Shown here: piece by piece, positions 31,042-38,963 of the stretch
Position numbering within the stretch: position 1 is the stretch's first letter
Layout: each line of letters begins with the position of its first letter
Source: DATJPD01 sp036394195
Lineage (GTDB): Bacteria; Pseudomonadota; Alphaproteobacteria; CACIAM-22H2
Direction: 5' to 3'
Assembly (NCBI GenBank): GCA_036394195.1
Contig: DASWFO010000189.1
Span: 1 to 52,373 of the forward strand
Length of the DNA stretch: 52,373 bases
Program-made: the position numbers and the translations under genes
The notes under the pieces: model-generated
What the model saw: the letters and a program-made list of their open reading frames with translations, nothing else
Database searches by the model: none
What the model was told of the DNA's origin: nothing

Positions 31042-33129
31042 ATGACGTTTGAGAAGATTTCGCAGGCGCGGCCGCGGCTCATGGCCGACGCGGCGGCATT
31101 GCGGCGGGTCAAGGCCGCGATCGCGGGAAACGACGCGGGCCAGAAGATCCTGAAGAAGATGCTGGCGACCGCCGACGCGATTGTCGCAACGCCGCTGATC
31201 ACGCCGGACGACGAGCCCAAGGACCCGGTGCAGCGCCTCAAGACCGATTATCTGGGCATCGCGCGGCGAGCGCTGCAAAGCGTGCAGACGCTCGGCATGG
31301 CGCATCTGATGACCGGCGGCAATGCTTACCTCAGGGCGGCCAGCCGCGACCTCGACACGATCTCTGGCTTCGACGTCTGGCACGGCAAAGACCACTTCAT
31401 CGACGCCGCCGAGATGACTCATGCCGCGGCGATCGGTTACGACTGGCTGTTCGACAAGCTCGACCCCGACCAGAAGCGGAAGATCGCGGCGGCGATCCTC
31501 GAGAAAGGCCTGAAGCCGGGCCTTGCCGATCTGACCGGCGGCCCCAATCCGCCCTGGCCGTACCGTCCCAGCAACTGGAACATCGTCGGCAATGGCGGGC
31601 TCATGATCGGGGCGCTGGCACTCGCCGAGTTCGAGCGGGCCAAGGCCGTGGACCCCGACACGACGCGGCTGATCTTCGAGCTCTGCCGAAAATCAGTCCG
31701 CATCGGGTTCAGCGGCTATGCCCCGCAAGGCGGCTGGGACGAAGGCCCGGGCTATTGGACCTATGCGACCGAATACGCGGCCTACCTGATCTCGGCCTTG
31801 ACCACGGCGCTCGGCAGCGACTTCGGTCTTGCCGACACACCGGGGTTCCGCGACGCGGGGCTGTTTCGGCTCTACGCCGAAGGGCCGGCCGCCGACGATA
31901 CCGGCGGCGGCCGGCTGTTGTTCAATTATTCGGATTCCCCGGAGACGCGGAGCGGATCGTGGGTCGTGCGCTGGCTGGCGCAGCGCTTCGACGTGCCGGT
32001 CTACAACTGGATCGCGGCTCAGAAGACCAAGGCGACGGCGATGGACCTGCTGTGGTTTTCGCCCGACGTGCCCGACCCGGGTGACGGACGCATTCCGCTT
32101 GACCGCAAATTCGAAGGGACCGGGGTTGCGGTCCTGCGCGGGCACTGGAAGGAAAACGCAACGCATTGGCTTCCCGCGGTGCAGCCGACGGACAGTGCCG
32201 TGGAGGCCGGCATCACCTATCTCGCCCTTCGCGGCGGACCCAACACCTACAACAACCATCACAGCCATCTCGATCTCGGCAGCTTCGTGCTGGACGCCAA
32301 TCGCGTACGCTGGGCGACGGACCTGCCGCCGGTCGACAGCGCCACCGGCGATTTCACGAACGACTACCTCCTCGACGGTTATTTCGACCTGACGCCCGGC
32401 GGCAAGCGGTTCACGTACTATCGGACCGGCACCGCCGGCCATAACACGCTGCTCGTGAACGAGCGCAACCAGCAGGTTGAGGTCGACGCCAAGTTCGTCG
32501 CCTTCCGATCGACGGCCGACCTGGCGATTGCCGTCCTCGACCTGACCACGGCTTATGCGGATGTCGACGCCGCTTTCCGCGGCTTCGCGCTGGTCGACCG
32601 GCGACACGTGGTGATCGTCGACGAGGTCGTGCCGACGACCAATGCGGCCGTGACCTGGCAGATGCACACCCGCGCCAGCGTGGCGCTGAACGGCCGCGCC
32701 GCGACGCTGACGCAGAAGGACGCGAACGGCGCCGTGCAGGACTTCTTCCTGCAGATCCTGGAGGGCGGCAGCTGCGAATTCGCGCTCGAAGTCCCGGACA
32801 TCCAGAAGCCGCAGGCGCCGAATGACGGGATCAACAAGCTTGTCGTGAATCTCGGGTCGGTAACCGGCCCGGCGCGGCTCGCCGTCTACCTCTCCCCGGA
32901 CACGCCGACGCCGAAAGAGCTGCCCAAGCCGCTCGGCCGGCCGCTGACGGAGTGGGTGGCGTGGGCGACGCCGCCGGCGGGCGGCTGCGCGTCGATGAAG
33001 GTTTTGCGCACGCTGCTCAATCTTGGTAAGTCTGCGCTCTCGAACGCGCGCGGGTACCAATGGTCAAAATCGCCACCTGGAACGTCAATTCCGTCAAAGC
33101 TCGGCTCACGCATCTCCTCGACTGGCTGA
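31042..33129 (+). CDS. Heparinase II/III-like protein
   Basis: 695 residues. An N-terminal helical toroid (about 1-330; EMTHAAAIGYDWLFDKLDPD, PYRPSNWNIVGNGGLMIGAL, GGWDEGPGYWTYATEYAAYL) is followed by a beta-sandwich with the family signature NTYNNHHSHLDLGSFVLDAN and GTAGHNTLLVNE. This is the arrangement of polysaccharide lyases and related heparinase II/III proteins. There is no signal peptide, which is unusual for a polymer-degrading enzyme. Its last 23 codons overlap exonuclease III by 70 bp and look non-native, so the original stop may have been lost. GGGGGGACCC precedes the ATG. Confidence 0.85.
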   Translation: MTFEKISQARPRLMADAAALRRVKAAIAGNDAGQKILKKMLATADAIVATPLITPDDEPKDPVQRLKTDYLGIARRALQSVQTLGMAHLMTGGNAYLRAASRDLDTISGFDVWHGKDHFIDAAEMTHAAAIGYDWLFDKLDPDQKRKIAAAILEKGLKPGLADLTGGPNPPWPYRPSNWNIVGNGGLMIGALALAEFERAKAVDPDTTRLIFELCRKSVRIGFSGYAPQGGWDEGPGYWTYATEYAAYLISALTTALGSDFGLADTPGFRDAGLFRLYAEGPAADDTGGGRLLFNYSDSPETRSGSWVVRWLAQRFDVPVYNWIAAQKTKATAMDLLWFSPDVPDPGDGRIPLDRKFEGTGVAVLRGHWKENATHWLPAVQPTDSAVEAGITYLALRGGPNTYNNHHSHLDLGSFVLDANRVRWATDLPPVDSATGDFTNDYLLDGYFDLTPGGKRFTYYRTGTAGHNTLLVNERNQQVEVDAKFVAFRSTADLAIAVLDLTTAYADVDAAFRGFALVDRRHVVIVDEVVPTTNAAVTWQMHTRASVALNGRAATLTQKDANGAVQDFFLQILEGGSCEFALEVPDIQKPQAPNDGINKLVVNLGSVTGPARLAVYLSPDTPTPKELPKPLGRPLTEWVAWATPPAGGCASMKVLRTLLNLGKSALSNARGYQWSKSPPGTSIPSKLGSRISSTG

Positions 33130-33830
33130 AAAGCGCCAACCCCGACGTCGTTTTGCTGCAGGAGCTCAAATGCGTCACCGAGGAGTTTCCGCGGCTCGAG
33201 ATCCAGAGCGCCGGCTATCAGTGCGAAGTCATCGGCCAGAAGTCCTATAACGGCGTCGCGATCCTGGCCAAGCAGAAGATCATCGACCCGATCTACGAGC
33301 TGCCGGGCGGCACCGACGATGATCACGCCCGTTACGTCGAGGCGACCGTCGGCGAGCTGCGCGTCGCCTCGGTCTATCTGCCGAACGGCAACCCCATCGA
33401 TTCACCGAAATTCGCCTACAAGCTCGATTTCATCGAGCGGCTTCACAATCATGCCAAGGGGCTGTTCGCCAGCGAGCGGCCGGTCGTGCTGGGCGGCGAT
33501 TACAATGTCTGCCTGACCGACGAGGACGTGTGGGACGTGCGCGCCATGGCGCGCGATGCGCTGGTCCAGCCGGAGACCCGCGCCGCGTTCCGCAAGATTC
33601 TCCATCACGGCTGGACCGACGCGGTCCGCGCGCTTCATCCGCACGGCCGCCGCTATACCTACTGGGATTACTTCCAGAACCGCTTCGCGCGCGACCACGG
33701 GCTCCGCATCGACCACCTGCTGCTGTCGCCGGCCGCCGCCGACCGCCTCAAGGACGTCGGCATCGACCGCGGCCCGCGCGCCAAAGAAAAGGCGTCCGAC
33801 CACACGCCGGTCTGGTGCGAGCTGCAGTAG
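33060..33830 (+). CDS. xthA: Exodeoxyribonuclease III
   Basis: 256 residues of the ExoIII/AP-endonuclease family for base-excision repair. Catalytic landmarks: MVKIATWNVNSVKARL (Asn), LLQELKC (metal Glu), ARYVEATVGELRVASVYLPN, VVLGGDYNVCLTDEDVWD (Asp/Asn), RRYTYWDYFQNRF, RIDHLLLSP and the final SDHTPVWCEL (Asp-His). All key residues are present. The start has no good ribosome site and lies inside the end of the previous gene, so translation may depend on upstream ribosomes. Confidence 0.96.
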   Translation: MVKIATWNVNSVKARLTHLLDWLKSANPDVVLLQELKCVTEEFPRLEIQSAGYQCEVIGQKSYNGVAILAKQKIIDPIYELPGGTDDDHARYVEATVGELRVASVYLPNGNPIDSPKFAYKLDFIERLHNHAKGLFASERPVVLGGDYNVCLTDEDVWDVRAMARDALVQPETRAAFRKILHHGWTDAVRALHPHGRRYTYWDYFQNRFARDHGLRIDHLLLSPAAADRLKDVGIDRGPRAKEKASDHTPVWCELQ

Positions 33831-33859
33831 GTTGACCGTTCTCCTCCGACGGGGTTCAC

Positions 33860-34270
33860 CTATGGCTGGGGCATACCCGGCAGCTTGGGCAACGCCGGAT
33901 CCAGGCGATCCCAGGCGTGACCGCGCGAGGCGAACAGTGCTGCCTGCGGCTTGAAGTGCTGTGGCTCGTCGAGGCTGCCCACCAGAACCCCGATCGTGTC
34001 CGGGTTGGCAGCGCGTCTGCCGTAGAGCCCCGAGCCACAGGTGCCGCAGAACCCCATCACCGTTTGAGCGCCGCTTTCCGCCGGCCGCGCGAACTCCCGC
34101 ACCTCTCCCGTGACGCGGATCGCGGCCTCCGGAAACACCATGACGGACGCATGGCCGGTGCCGGTAAACTGCTGGCATGACCGGCACTGGCATTGGAAGG
34201 CATAAAGGGGCTCGGCCGCGATCTCATACCGGATCGCGCCGCAAGCGCAGCCGCCGCCGTAAGTGGTCAT
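33860..34270 (-). CDS. GFA/CENP-V-type zinc-binding protein
   Basis: 136 residues with the cysteine pattern of the GFA family: GGGCACGAIRYEI, QCQCRSCQQFTGTGHAS and GFCGTCGSGLYGRR. These ligate two zinc ions. Family members were named glutathione-dependent formaldehyde-activating enzymes, but most have no proven activity. It is the last gene of a minus-strand group with two SRPBCC proteins and an ArsR regulator, 12 bp after the preceding one. Confidence 0.92.
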   Translation of the reverse strand: MTTYGGGCACGAIRYEIAAEPLYAFQCQCRSCQQFTGTGHASVMVFPEAAIRVTGEVREFARPAESGAQTVMGFCGTCGSGLYGRRAANPDTIGVLVGSLDEPQHFKPQAALFASRGHAWDRLDPALPKLPGMPQP

Positions 34271-34282
34271 CGAAGCCTCCGC

Positions 34283-34705
34283 TTAAGTGAAATAGGGACC
34301 GGGCGCTTTGCCCTCGGCGTAATCGCGCAGCCGATGCATCAGCCCGCCCCAGGTCGTGTTGCTGTGCGCGAAGCTGCCCGCGGTCGAGCGCCAGCCGCCA
34401 TGGGTGAAGCGAAGCGTCGCCCCCTTGTCATGCGGCGTCACGTCCCAGACCAGCCGCGTGCCGGTCCACTCCTCGAGGTCGCCCAGACACTCCCACGCCA
34501 CGCGCCGGTCGGGCTCGAGCTCGGCGATCCGCATGCGAAACACCACCGCCCGCCGATAGAAGCCGAATTCGGCCACCGTGCCGGCTCGCGGCTCCGCGGT
34601 CGCATCGGTGGTCCACCAGCCGCGGAGCCCGGATTGGGTGACGAGAGCCTCGTACACCTCCGCCGGGGCGGCCGCGATCTCGAGATGATGGAGGATGTCC
34701 GCCAT
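34283..34705 (-). CDS. SRPBCC (AHSA1-like) protein
   Basis: 140 residues in the START/Bet v1-like fold: MADILHHLEIAAAPAEVYEA, LRGWWTTDATAEPRAGTVAE, RVAWECLGDLEEWTGTRLVW and HGGWRSTAGSFAHSNTTWGG. Such proteins bind hydrophobic ligands and often sit behind ArsR regulators. It is third in the ArsR-SRPBCC-SRPBCC-GFA run, 6 bp after the previous stop. Confidence 0.9.
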   Translation of the reverse strand: MADILHHLEIAAAPAEVYEALVTQSGLRGWWTTDATAEPRAGTVAEFGFYRRAVVFRMRIAELEPDRRVAWECLGDLEEWTGTRLVWDVTPHDKGATLRFTHGGWRSTAGSFAHSNTTWGGLMHRLRDYAEGKAPGPYFT

Positions 34706-34711
34706 CGCGCG

Positions 34712-35200
34712 TCAGCGGGCCGGCCGGCCGGCCAGAAGGGCGGCGAGATTGTCGAAGGAGCCGACCCAGCCGTGGTCGTGCTTGCCGCGCGCGTCGTCGC
34801 TTTCGAACGTCGCCTGTTGCAACGTCAGCTCGGTCTGCCGTCCCTTGGCGCGGAAGGTCACCGTCACGACCGTCTCGTGCTTGGGCTTGCCGGACTCATC
34901 CAGCCACGCCCAGGTGAACGCCAGCCGCTCCGCCGGCTTCACCTCGCGGAACGTGCCGACGAGACGGCCGTTCACCACCTGCGCGCCGTTGGACACGCCG
35001 TACATGGTGACGCGGTACGCGCCGCCCGGCCGTGGGTCCATCGCCGTCACGTCGGCCTTGACGCTCTGCGGGCCGAGCCACCGCGCCATCTGGGCCGGAT
35101 CGATCCAAGCCTTGAAGACGACGTCCGGGGGCGCGTCGAAGACGCGCGTGATCGTCAGCACGCGCTCGGCGTCATTTACGGCGGCGGCGGGATTTGCCAT
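34712..35200 (-). CDS. SRPBCC (AHSA1-like) protein, ArsR-coupled
   Basis: 162 residues. RVLTITRVFDAPPDVVFKAW, DPAQMARWLGPQSVKADVTA, MDPRPGGAYRVTMYGVSNGA and HDHGWVGSFDNLAALLAG fit the AHSA1 family. AAGGAGCAACGCC precedes the ATG, which lies inside the 3' end of the ArsR gene (29-bp overlap), so both are cotranscribed. The ArsR-AHSA1 pairing is a common bacterial module whose ligand is usually unknown. Confidence 0.92.
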   Translation of the reverse strand: MANPAAAVNDAERVLTITRVFDAPPDVVFKAWIDPAQMARWLGPQSVKADVTAMDPRPGGAYRVTMYGVSNGAQVVNGRLVGTFREVKPAERLAFTWAWLDESGKPKHETVVTVTFRAKGRQTELTLQQATFESDDARGKHDHGWVGSFDNLAALLAGRPAR

Positions 35201-35540
35201 GGCGTTGCTCCTTGTTCGCTGTCACCTCGCGCAAATGCTCGGCAAGCCGGTCGAAGCTGTCCTCCCAGAATTGCCGGTAGAAATCGATCCACTCGGCCGC
35301 CTCGCGCAGCTTCGCCGCGCGCAGCCGGCAGCGCCGATGCTGGCCGTCCGGGATGCGGACGAGCAGGTCGGCCTTCTCGAGCACCTTCAGATGCCGCGAG
35401 ATGGCCGGCAGCGAAATCGCGAACGGCGAGGCCAGCTCGCTGACCGTGGCTTCACCGGCGGCGAGCCTTACGATGATGGCGCGGCGCACCGGATCCGCCA
35501 GGGCGGCAAAGGTACGGTCGAGGTCGGGAGTCGGGTTCAT
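35172..35540 (-). CDS. ArsR-family transcriptional regulator
   Basis: 122 residues. LDRTFAALADPVRRAIIVRL, GEATVSELASPFAISLPAIS and RHLKVLEKADLLVRIPDGQH form the winged helix. No CxC metal-binding motif is present, as expected for the ArsR subgroup linked to SRPBCC proteins. An AT-rich dyad-like segment (TTAACCAATACGTTAATTAA, 35541-35560) directly upstream is a natural operator position; the half-site could be TTAA-centred. It leads a four-gene minus-strand operon. Confidence 0.93.
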   Translation of the reverse strand: MNPTPDLDRTFAALADPVRRAIIVRLAAGEATVSELASPFAISLPAISRHLKVLEKADLLVRIPDGQHRRCRLRAAKLREAAEWIDFYRQFWEDSFDRLAEHLREVTANKEQRHGKSRRRRK

Positions 35541-35641
35541 TTAACCAATACGTTAATTAACTGGACAATTAATAGGGCAGTCGCCAGCCGCGCGTCAAGA
35601 GGCCGCTTGGTCCGGGCGGCCCGGCCGGTCTAGCTTGCGGC

Positions 35642-36511
35642 ATGACCGCCAATCTCGCCGTCCCCATCGCTCTGCTTGCCTCCGTCTTCTTCGGCCTCGG
35701 CCTGGTACTCACGCAATACGGCCTGCGCCACGTCGGATCCACCACCGGCGCCACGATCAGCGTTCCAACGACGACCGTGCTGTGCTGGCTGGCGGCCCCG
35801 TGGCTCCTCGACAGCGGCGGATGGGACCTGCGCGCGGTGGCGCTGTTTGCCGGCGTCGGGCTGATCTATCCCGGCGTCGTCACCTTGCTCACCTTCGAGG
35901 GCAGCCGCCGCATGGGGCCGACGATCACCGGCACGGTCGGCAGCACAGCACCCTTCTTCGCCATCATCGCCGCGGTGCTGTTCCTGGGCGAGCGTCCGAC
36001 GCTCCTCGCGGCCGTCGCGGTGGCGGCGATCATCGCCGGTGTGGCCCTCCTCACTTGGCAGCCGCGCGACACCCCTCGCTCCTGGCCCCGCCGGGCGCTG
36101 TGGCTGCCGATCGGCGGCGCCATGCTGCGCGGCATCGCGCAGGCGGTGTTGAAGCTCGGCCTGCTCGCCTGGCCCAATCCGTTTGCCGCCGGCGTCATCG
36201 GCTACACGCTCTCGAGTGCCGTGGTCACCACCAGCGTGCGGCTCCGCGAGGGACCGTCTCGACCGGCGCTCAACCGCAAGGGCGTCGCCTGGTTCATGCT
36301 GGTCGGCGTGGTCAACGGCGCCGCCACGTTTTCGCTCTACGCGGCGCTGAACCAGGGCAATGTCAGCGTGGTGGCGCCGCTGGTCGCCACCTATCCGCTG
36401 TTCACCCTGCTGCTGGGCGCCCTGCTGCTGCACAACGAGCGGCTCGACCTGCCGCGCCTGACCGGCGTCGCCTTCACCGTCGCCGGGGTCGTTCTCCTGC
36501 TGCTGCGGTGA
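35642..36511 (+). CDS. EamA-type (DMT superfamily) transporter
   Basis: 289 residues with ten hydrophobic segments in two EamA halves: LAVPIALLASVFFGLGLVLT, GLIYPGVVTLLTFEGSRRMG, GTVGSTAPFFAIIAAVLFLG in the first, and GVVNGAATFSLYAALNQGNV, VVAPLVATYPLFTLLLGALL in the second. It probably exports or imports a small metabolite; the substrate cannot be told. It is divergent from the ArsR operon with about 100 bp between starts. An RBS is not obvious. Confidence 0.9.
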   Translation: MTANLAVPIALLASVFFGLGLVLTQYGLRHVGSTTGATISVPTTTVLCWLAAPWLLDSGGWDLRAVALFAGVGLIYPGVVTLLTFEGSRRMGPTITGTVGSTAPFFAIIAAVLFLGERPTLLAAVAVAAIIAGVALLTWQPRDTPRSWPRRALWLPIGGAMLRGIAQAVLKLGLLAWPNPFAAGVIGYTLSSAVVTTSVRLREGPSRPALNRKGVAWFMLVGVVNGAATFSLYAALNQGNVSVVAPLVATYPLFTLLLGALLLHNERLDLPRLTGVAFTVAGVVLLLLR

Positions 36512-36523
36512 GCGCGAGGCGCG

Positions 36524-37021
36524 TCACTTGATCGTGATCTGGTGGGCGAATTTGTCGCCGTCGCTGATCGTGATGTCGGCGAAGCCGAGCAGCTTGCACA
36601 GATCGAAGAACGTGAAGAGCTCCTCGACCTGCAGCTCCTGGAACAGCGGCGTCAGCCGCGCCAGCGCCGTCATCGAGGCGAACAGCGCCCGCGCCCGGTA
36701 CACGGTGTTGTACTGCCCCTCGCCATAGGCGACGACGATCAGCCGCTTGGCGTAGTCGCCCTTCGCGAACACGGCATAAGTCGGGGCGTAAGGCTGCTCG
36801 GCCAGCTGCTGCGTCAGGCCGCTCACGAACCCGAGGCGCCGCGAGCGCGTGCTGTCTTTGAGGACCTGGGCCCGCGACACGTAGACCTCGCGGCTGCTGA
36901 CGGCCGGATAATAATAGCCTTCGTGCCGATCGGCCGACTGCGCCGCCGCCGATGTCCCGTCGATGGCCCAAGCCACCATTACGATGACGGCCATGGCCAT
37001 CACCGCCCCCGTTTTTTTCAT
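36524..37021 (-). CDS. Secreted hypothetical protein
   Basis: 165 residues with signal peptide (MAMAVIVMVAWAIDGTSAAA, cleavage near AQSAD). The mature part contains EGYYYPAVSSREVYVSRAQV, RRLGFVSGLTQQLAEQPYAP, TYAVFAKGDYAKRLIVVAYG and a C-terminal ISDGDKFAHQITI strand. The pattern suggests a small periplasmic alpha/beta domain. I know similar proteins only as uncharacterised alphaproteobacterial products. It is transcribed just upstream of the VOC gene's 3' end and convergent with the transporter. Confidence 0.75.
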   Translation of the reverse strand: MKKTGAVMAMAVIVMVAWAIDGTSAAAQSADRHEGYYYPAVSSREVYVSRAQVLKDSTRSRRLGFVSGLTQQLAEQPYAPTYAVFAKGDYAKRLIVVAYGEGQYNTVYRARALFASMTALARLTPLFQELQVEELFTFFDLCKLLGFADITISDGDKFAHQITIK

Positions 37022-37035
37022 CCGCCCGCCCCCTG

Positions 37036-37398
37036 TCAGGATTTCTGCATCAGCTCGATGCGGTTGCCGAAGGGATCGTACACGAAGATGCGATCGAAGC
37101 CAGGCAAAGGCTCGCCTGTCGCAATTGTGTAACCGGCGGCCCGGGCGCGCCGCTCGATGCCGCGAATGTCGGCCACCTGGAAGGCCGGATGCGCCTTGAC
37201 CGCCGGCCGGAACTCCGGATCGACGCCGAGATGAACGTTGACCGTCCCGGAGGTGAACCAGGCGCCGCCGCGCCCAGAGAGATCGGGCGGCTTCGGCATC
37301 TCGGTCAGCCCCAGGACACCCACGTAGAAGTCGCGCGCCGGTCCCTCGCCGCCCTTGGGCATCGCCAGCTGGACGTGGTCGACTGAGGTCAGGCTCAT
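37036..37398 (-). CDS. Glyoxalase/VOC-fold protein
   Basis: 120 residues. SVDHVQLAMPKGGEGPARDF, YVGVLGLTEMPKPPDLSGRG, GTVNVHLGVDPEFRPAVKAH and RIFVYDPFGNRIELMQ show two beta-alpha-beta units of the vicinal oxygen chelate fold. Metal ligands in positions H8, H52-like and the final E are visible. Its ATG overlaps the M81 gene stop (ATGA), so they are coupled. Substrate unknown. Confidence 0.9.
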   Translation of the reverse strand: MSLTSVDHVQLAMPKGGEGPARDFYVGVLGLTEMPKPPDLSGRGGAWFTSGTVNVHLGVDPEFRPAVKAHPAFQVADIRGIERRARAAGYTIATGEPLPGFDRIFVYDPFGNRIELMQKS

Positions 37399-38897
37399 GC
37401 GCGCCCGGAGAAGACCGGGCCCTTCGGCCGCAGCCGCACGCCCGGCCGCAGCTTCGTCCACGGCAATGTGGCCGGATCGGCCGGCACCGGGCCCGGGGCC
37501 GCGACGACCAGGACCTCGGACGCGATCGGCTGGAAATCGGCCCGGAAATGCACCGAGCTTTTCAGCGCCAGGATCGACTGCCGCGCCGGCTCGATGCCGA
37601 GACAGCGGAACATGGCCTGATCCGCGGCTTGAACCTTCTTGGACGCGAGCACCACCGTGACCCCGTCGCGGCGCAAAGCCGCCATCGGTCCCAGCCGCAT
37701 CTTGCTGCCGCGATAGAACGGCCCCGAGCCGACGAAGTTGCCGTCGCCCAGCCGCTCGACCTTGAACCGGCCGCGGCAGGGCGTGTGACCGGGAAGCCCC
37801 GAGATGGCGCCCAGCGAGAACTCCAGCTCGGCGCCGGCGCCGGCCGCATGGGCGCGCGCCGCCGACGCGGGATCGATCAGCAGGCCGACCACGGCCCCCT
37901 GCGCCCGCTGCTGCAGCAGGGTCTGGAGAATCCCGACCGTGTCGCCATTGCCGCCGCCGCCGGGATTGTCCTGGGTGTCGGCCAGGATCACCGGCGGCCC
38001 GCCGGGGCGGCTGCGGGCGATCGCGCGGGCGACACCGTCTTCGGGCGACAGAAACTCGGCGACGAATTCGGCTTCGGCGTCGGCAACATCGCCGGCTAAT
38101 CGGGTGAAGGCTAGGTTCAGCCGGCCATCGAAGGCGTAGCCCAGGACCGACGGCCCGCACTCGGCGATATCGGCGGCCGGAAAGCCGCCGGAGAAGGTGA
38201 AGCAGGCACCGCTTTCGGTCTCCAGCGCCGCCAGCCGATTGAACAGCCGGATTGACGGCTCCAGCATCGTGCATTGCGCGGTGAGCGGGATGAGGAAGCC
38301 GAGCTTGGCGAAAGCCTTGGTCGGCGCGTTTCCGAGCTCCAGAATCCGCGCGAGCAGGGCCGCGGCGCGCGCACCGGTCTCCGCCATGTCGATATGCGGA
38401 TAGGTGCGATAGCCGATCAGCGCGTCGGCGTGCTCAACCATCGCCTCGGTGATGTTGGCGTGGTAGTCGAGGCTGACCACGATCGGCATGCGCCGGCCCA
38501 CGGCCGCCCGGACGCGCCGCAGCAGATCCCCTTCCCCATCGTCGAGATGCTCGGTGACCATGGCGCCGTGCAGATCGAGATAGATCGCGTCGACCTTTTC
38601 GGTCGTGCCGAGCTCTTCGAGCAAGGCCGCGGTGATGCGCTCATAGGCGTCGCGGGTCACATGCGCCGACGGTGTCGCGTTGGCCCAGATCAACGGCACG
38701 AGGCGATGCCCGGCCGCGCGCGCCGCCGTGGCAAATCCGGCGAGGGAGATGTTCATGCCGTCGACCACGTCGATCGCCCCGCTGCCGCGGGTCAGCGGCG
38801 GCCAGCCGCCGCCGCCGACAAAATCGTCGTACGTCGCCTTCGACGGCGCGAAGGTGTTGGTCTCGTGGTGGAAGCCGGCGACGGCGATGGTGGCCAT
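37395..38897 (-). CDS. M81 (MlrC-like) metallopeptidase family protein
   Basis: 500 residues. The N-terminus IAVAGFHHETNTFAPSKATY, then DAIYLDLHGAMVTEHLDDGE, VSLDYHANITEAMVEHADAL, YPHIDMAETGARAAALL and the C-terminal domain with ILADTQDNPGGGGNGDTVGI are hallmarks of the M81/MlrC group. MlrC acts on linear microcystin in sphingomonads, but most relatives sit in ordinary metabolic loci with unknown substrates. It is paired with the VOC gene by a 4-bp overlap. Confidence 0.93.
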   Translation of the reverse strand: MATIAVAGFHHETNTFAPSKATYDDFVGGGGWPPLTRGSGAIDVVDGMNISLAGFATAARAAGHRLVPLIWANATPSAHVTRDAYERITAALLEELGTTEKVDAIYLDLHGAMVTEHLDDGEGDLLRRVRAAVGRRMPIVVSLDYHANITEAMVEHADALIGYRTYPHIDMAETGARAAALLARILELGNAPTKAFAKLGFLIPLTAQCTMLEPSIRLFNRLAALETESGACFTFSGGFPAADIAECGPSVLGYAFDGRLNLAFTRLAGDVADAEAEFVAEFLSPEDGVARAIARSRPGGPPVILADTQDNPGGGGNGDTVGILQTLLQQRAQGAVVGLLIDPASAARAHAAGAGAELEFSLGAISGLPGHTPCRGRFKVERLGDGNFVGSGPFYRGSKMRLGPMAALRRDGVTVVLASKKVQAADQAMFRCLGIEPARQSILALKSSVHFRADFQPIASEVLVVAAPGPVPADPATLPWTKLRPGVRLRPKGPVFSGRA

Positions 38898-38912
38898 AGC
38901 GGTCAGCCTTTC

Positions 38913-38963
38913 AGCCGTCAGCTTTCAGCCAAGCTGACAGCTGAACGCTGATCGCTGACGGCT
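38913..38963. repeat. Inverted repeat between ilvD and the M81 gene
   Basis: AGCCGTCAGC (38913-38922) and GCTGACGGCT (38954-38963) are a perfect 10-bp inverted repeat. The interval contains further CAGC/GCTG copies (TTTCAGC, AGCTGACAGCTGAA), giving several possible hairpins. The last three bases are part of the ilvD stop region. It may act as an attenuating hairpin after ilvD or belong to the dispersed AGCTGAAAGCTGA-type repeats. Confidence 0.5.
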
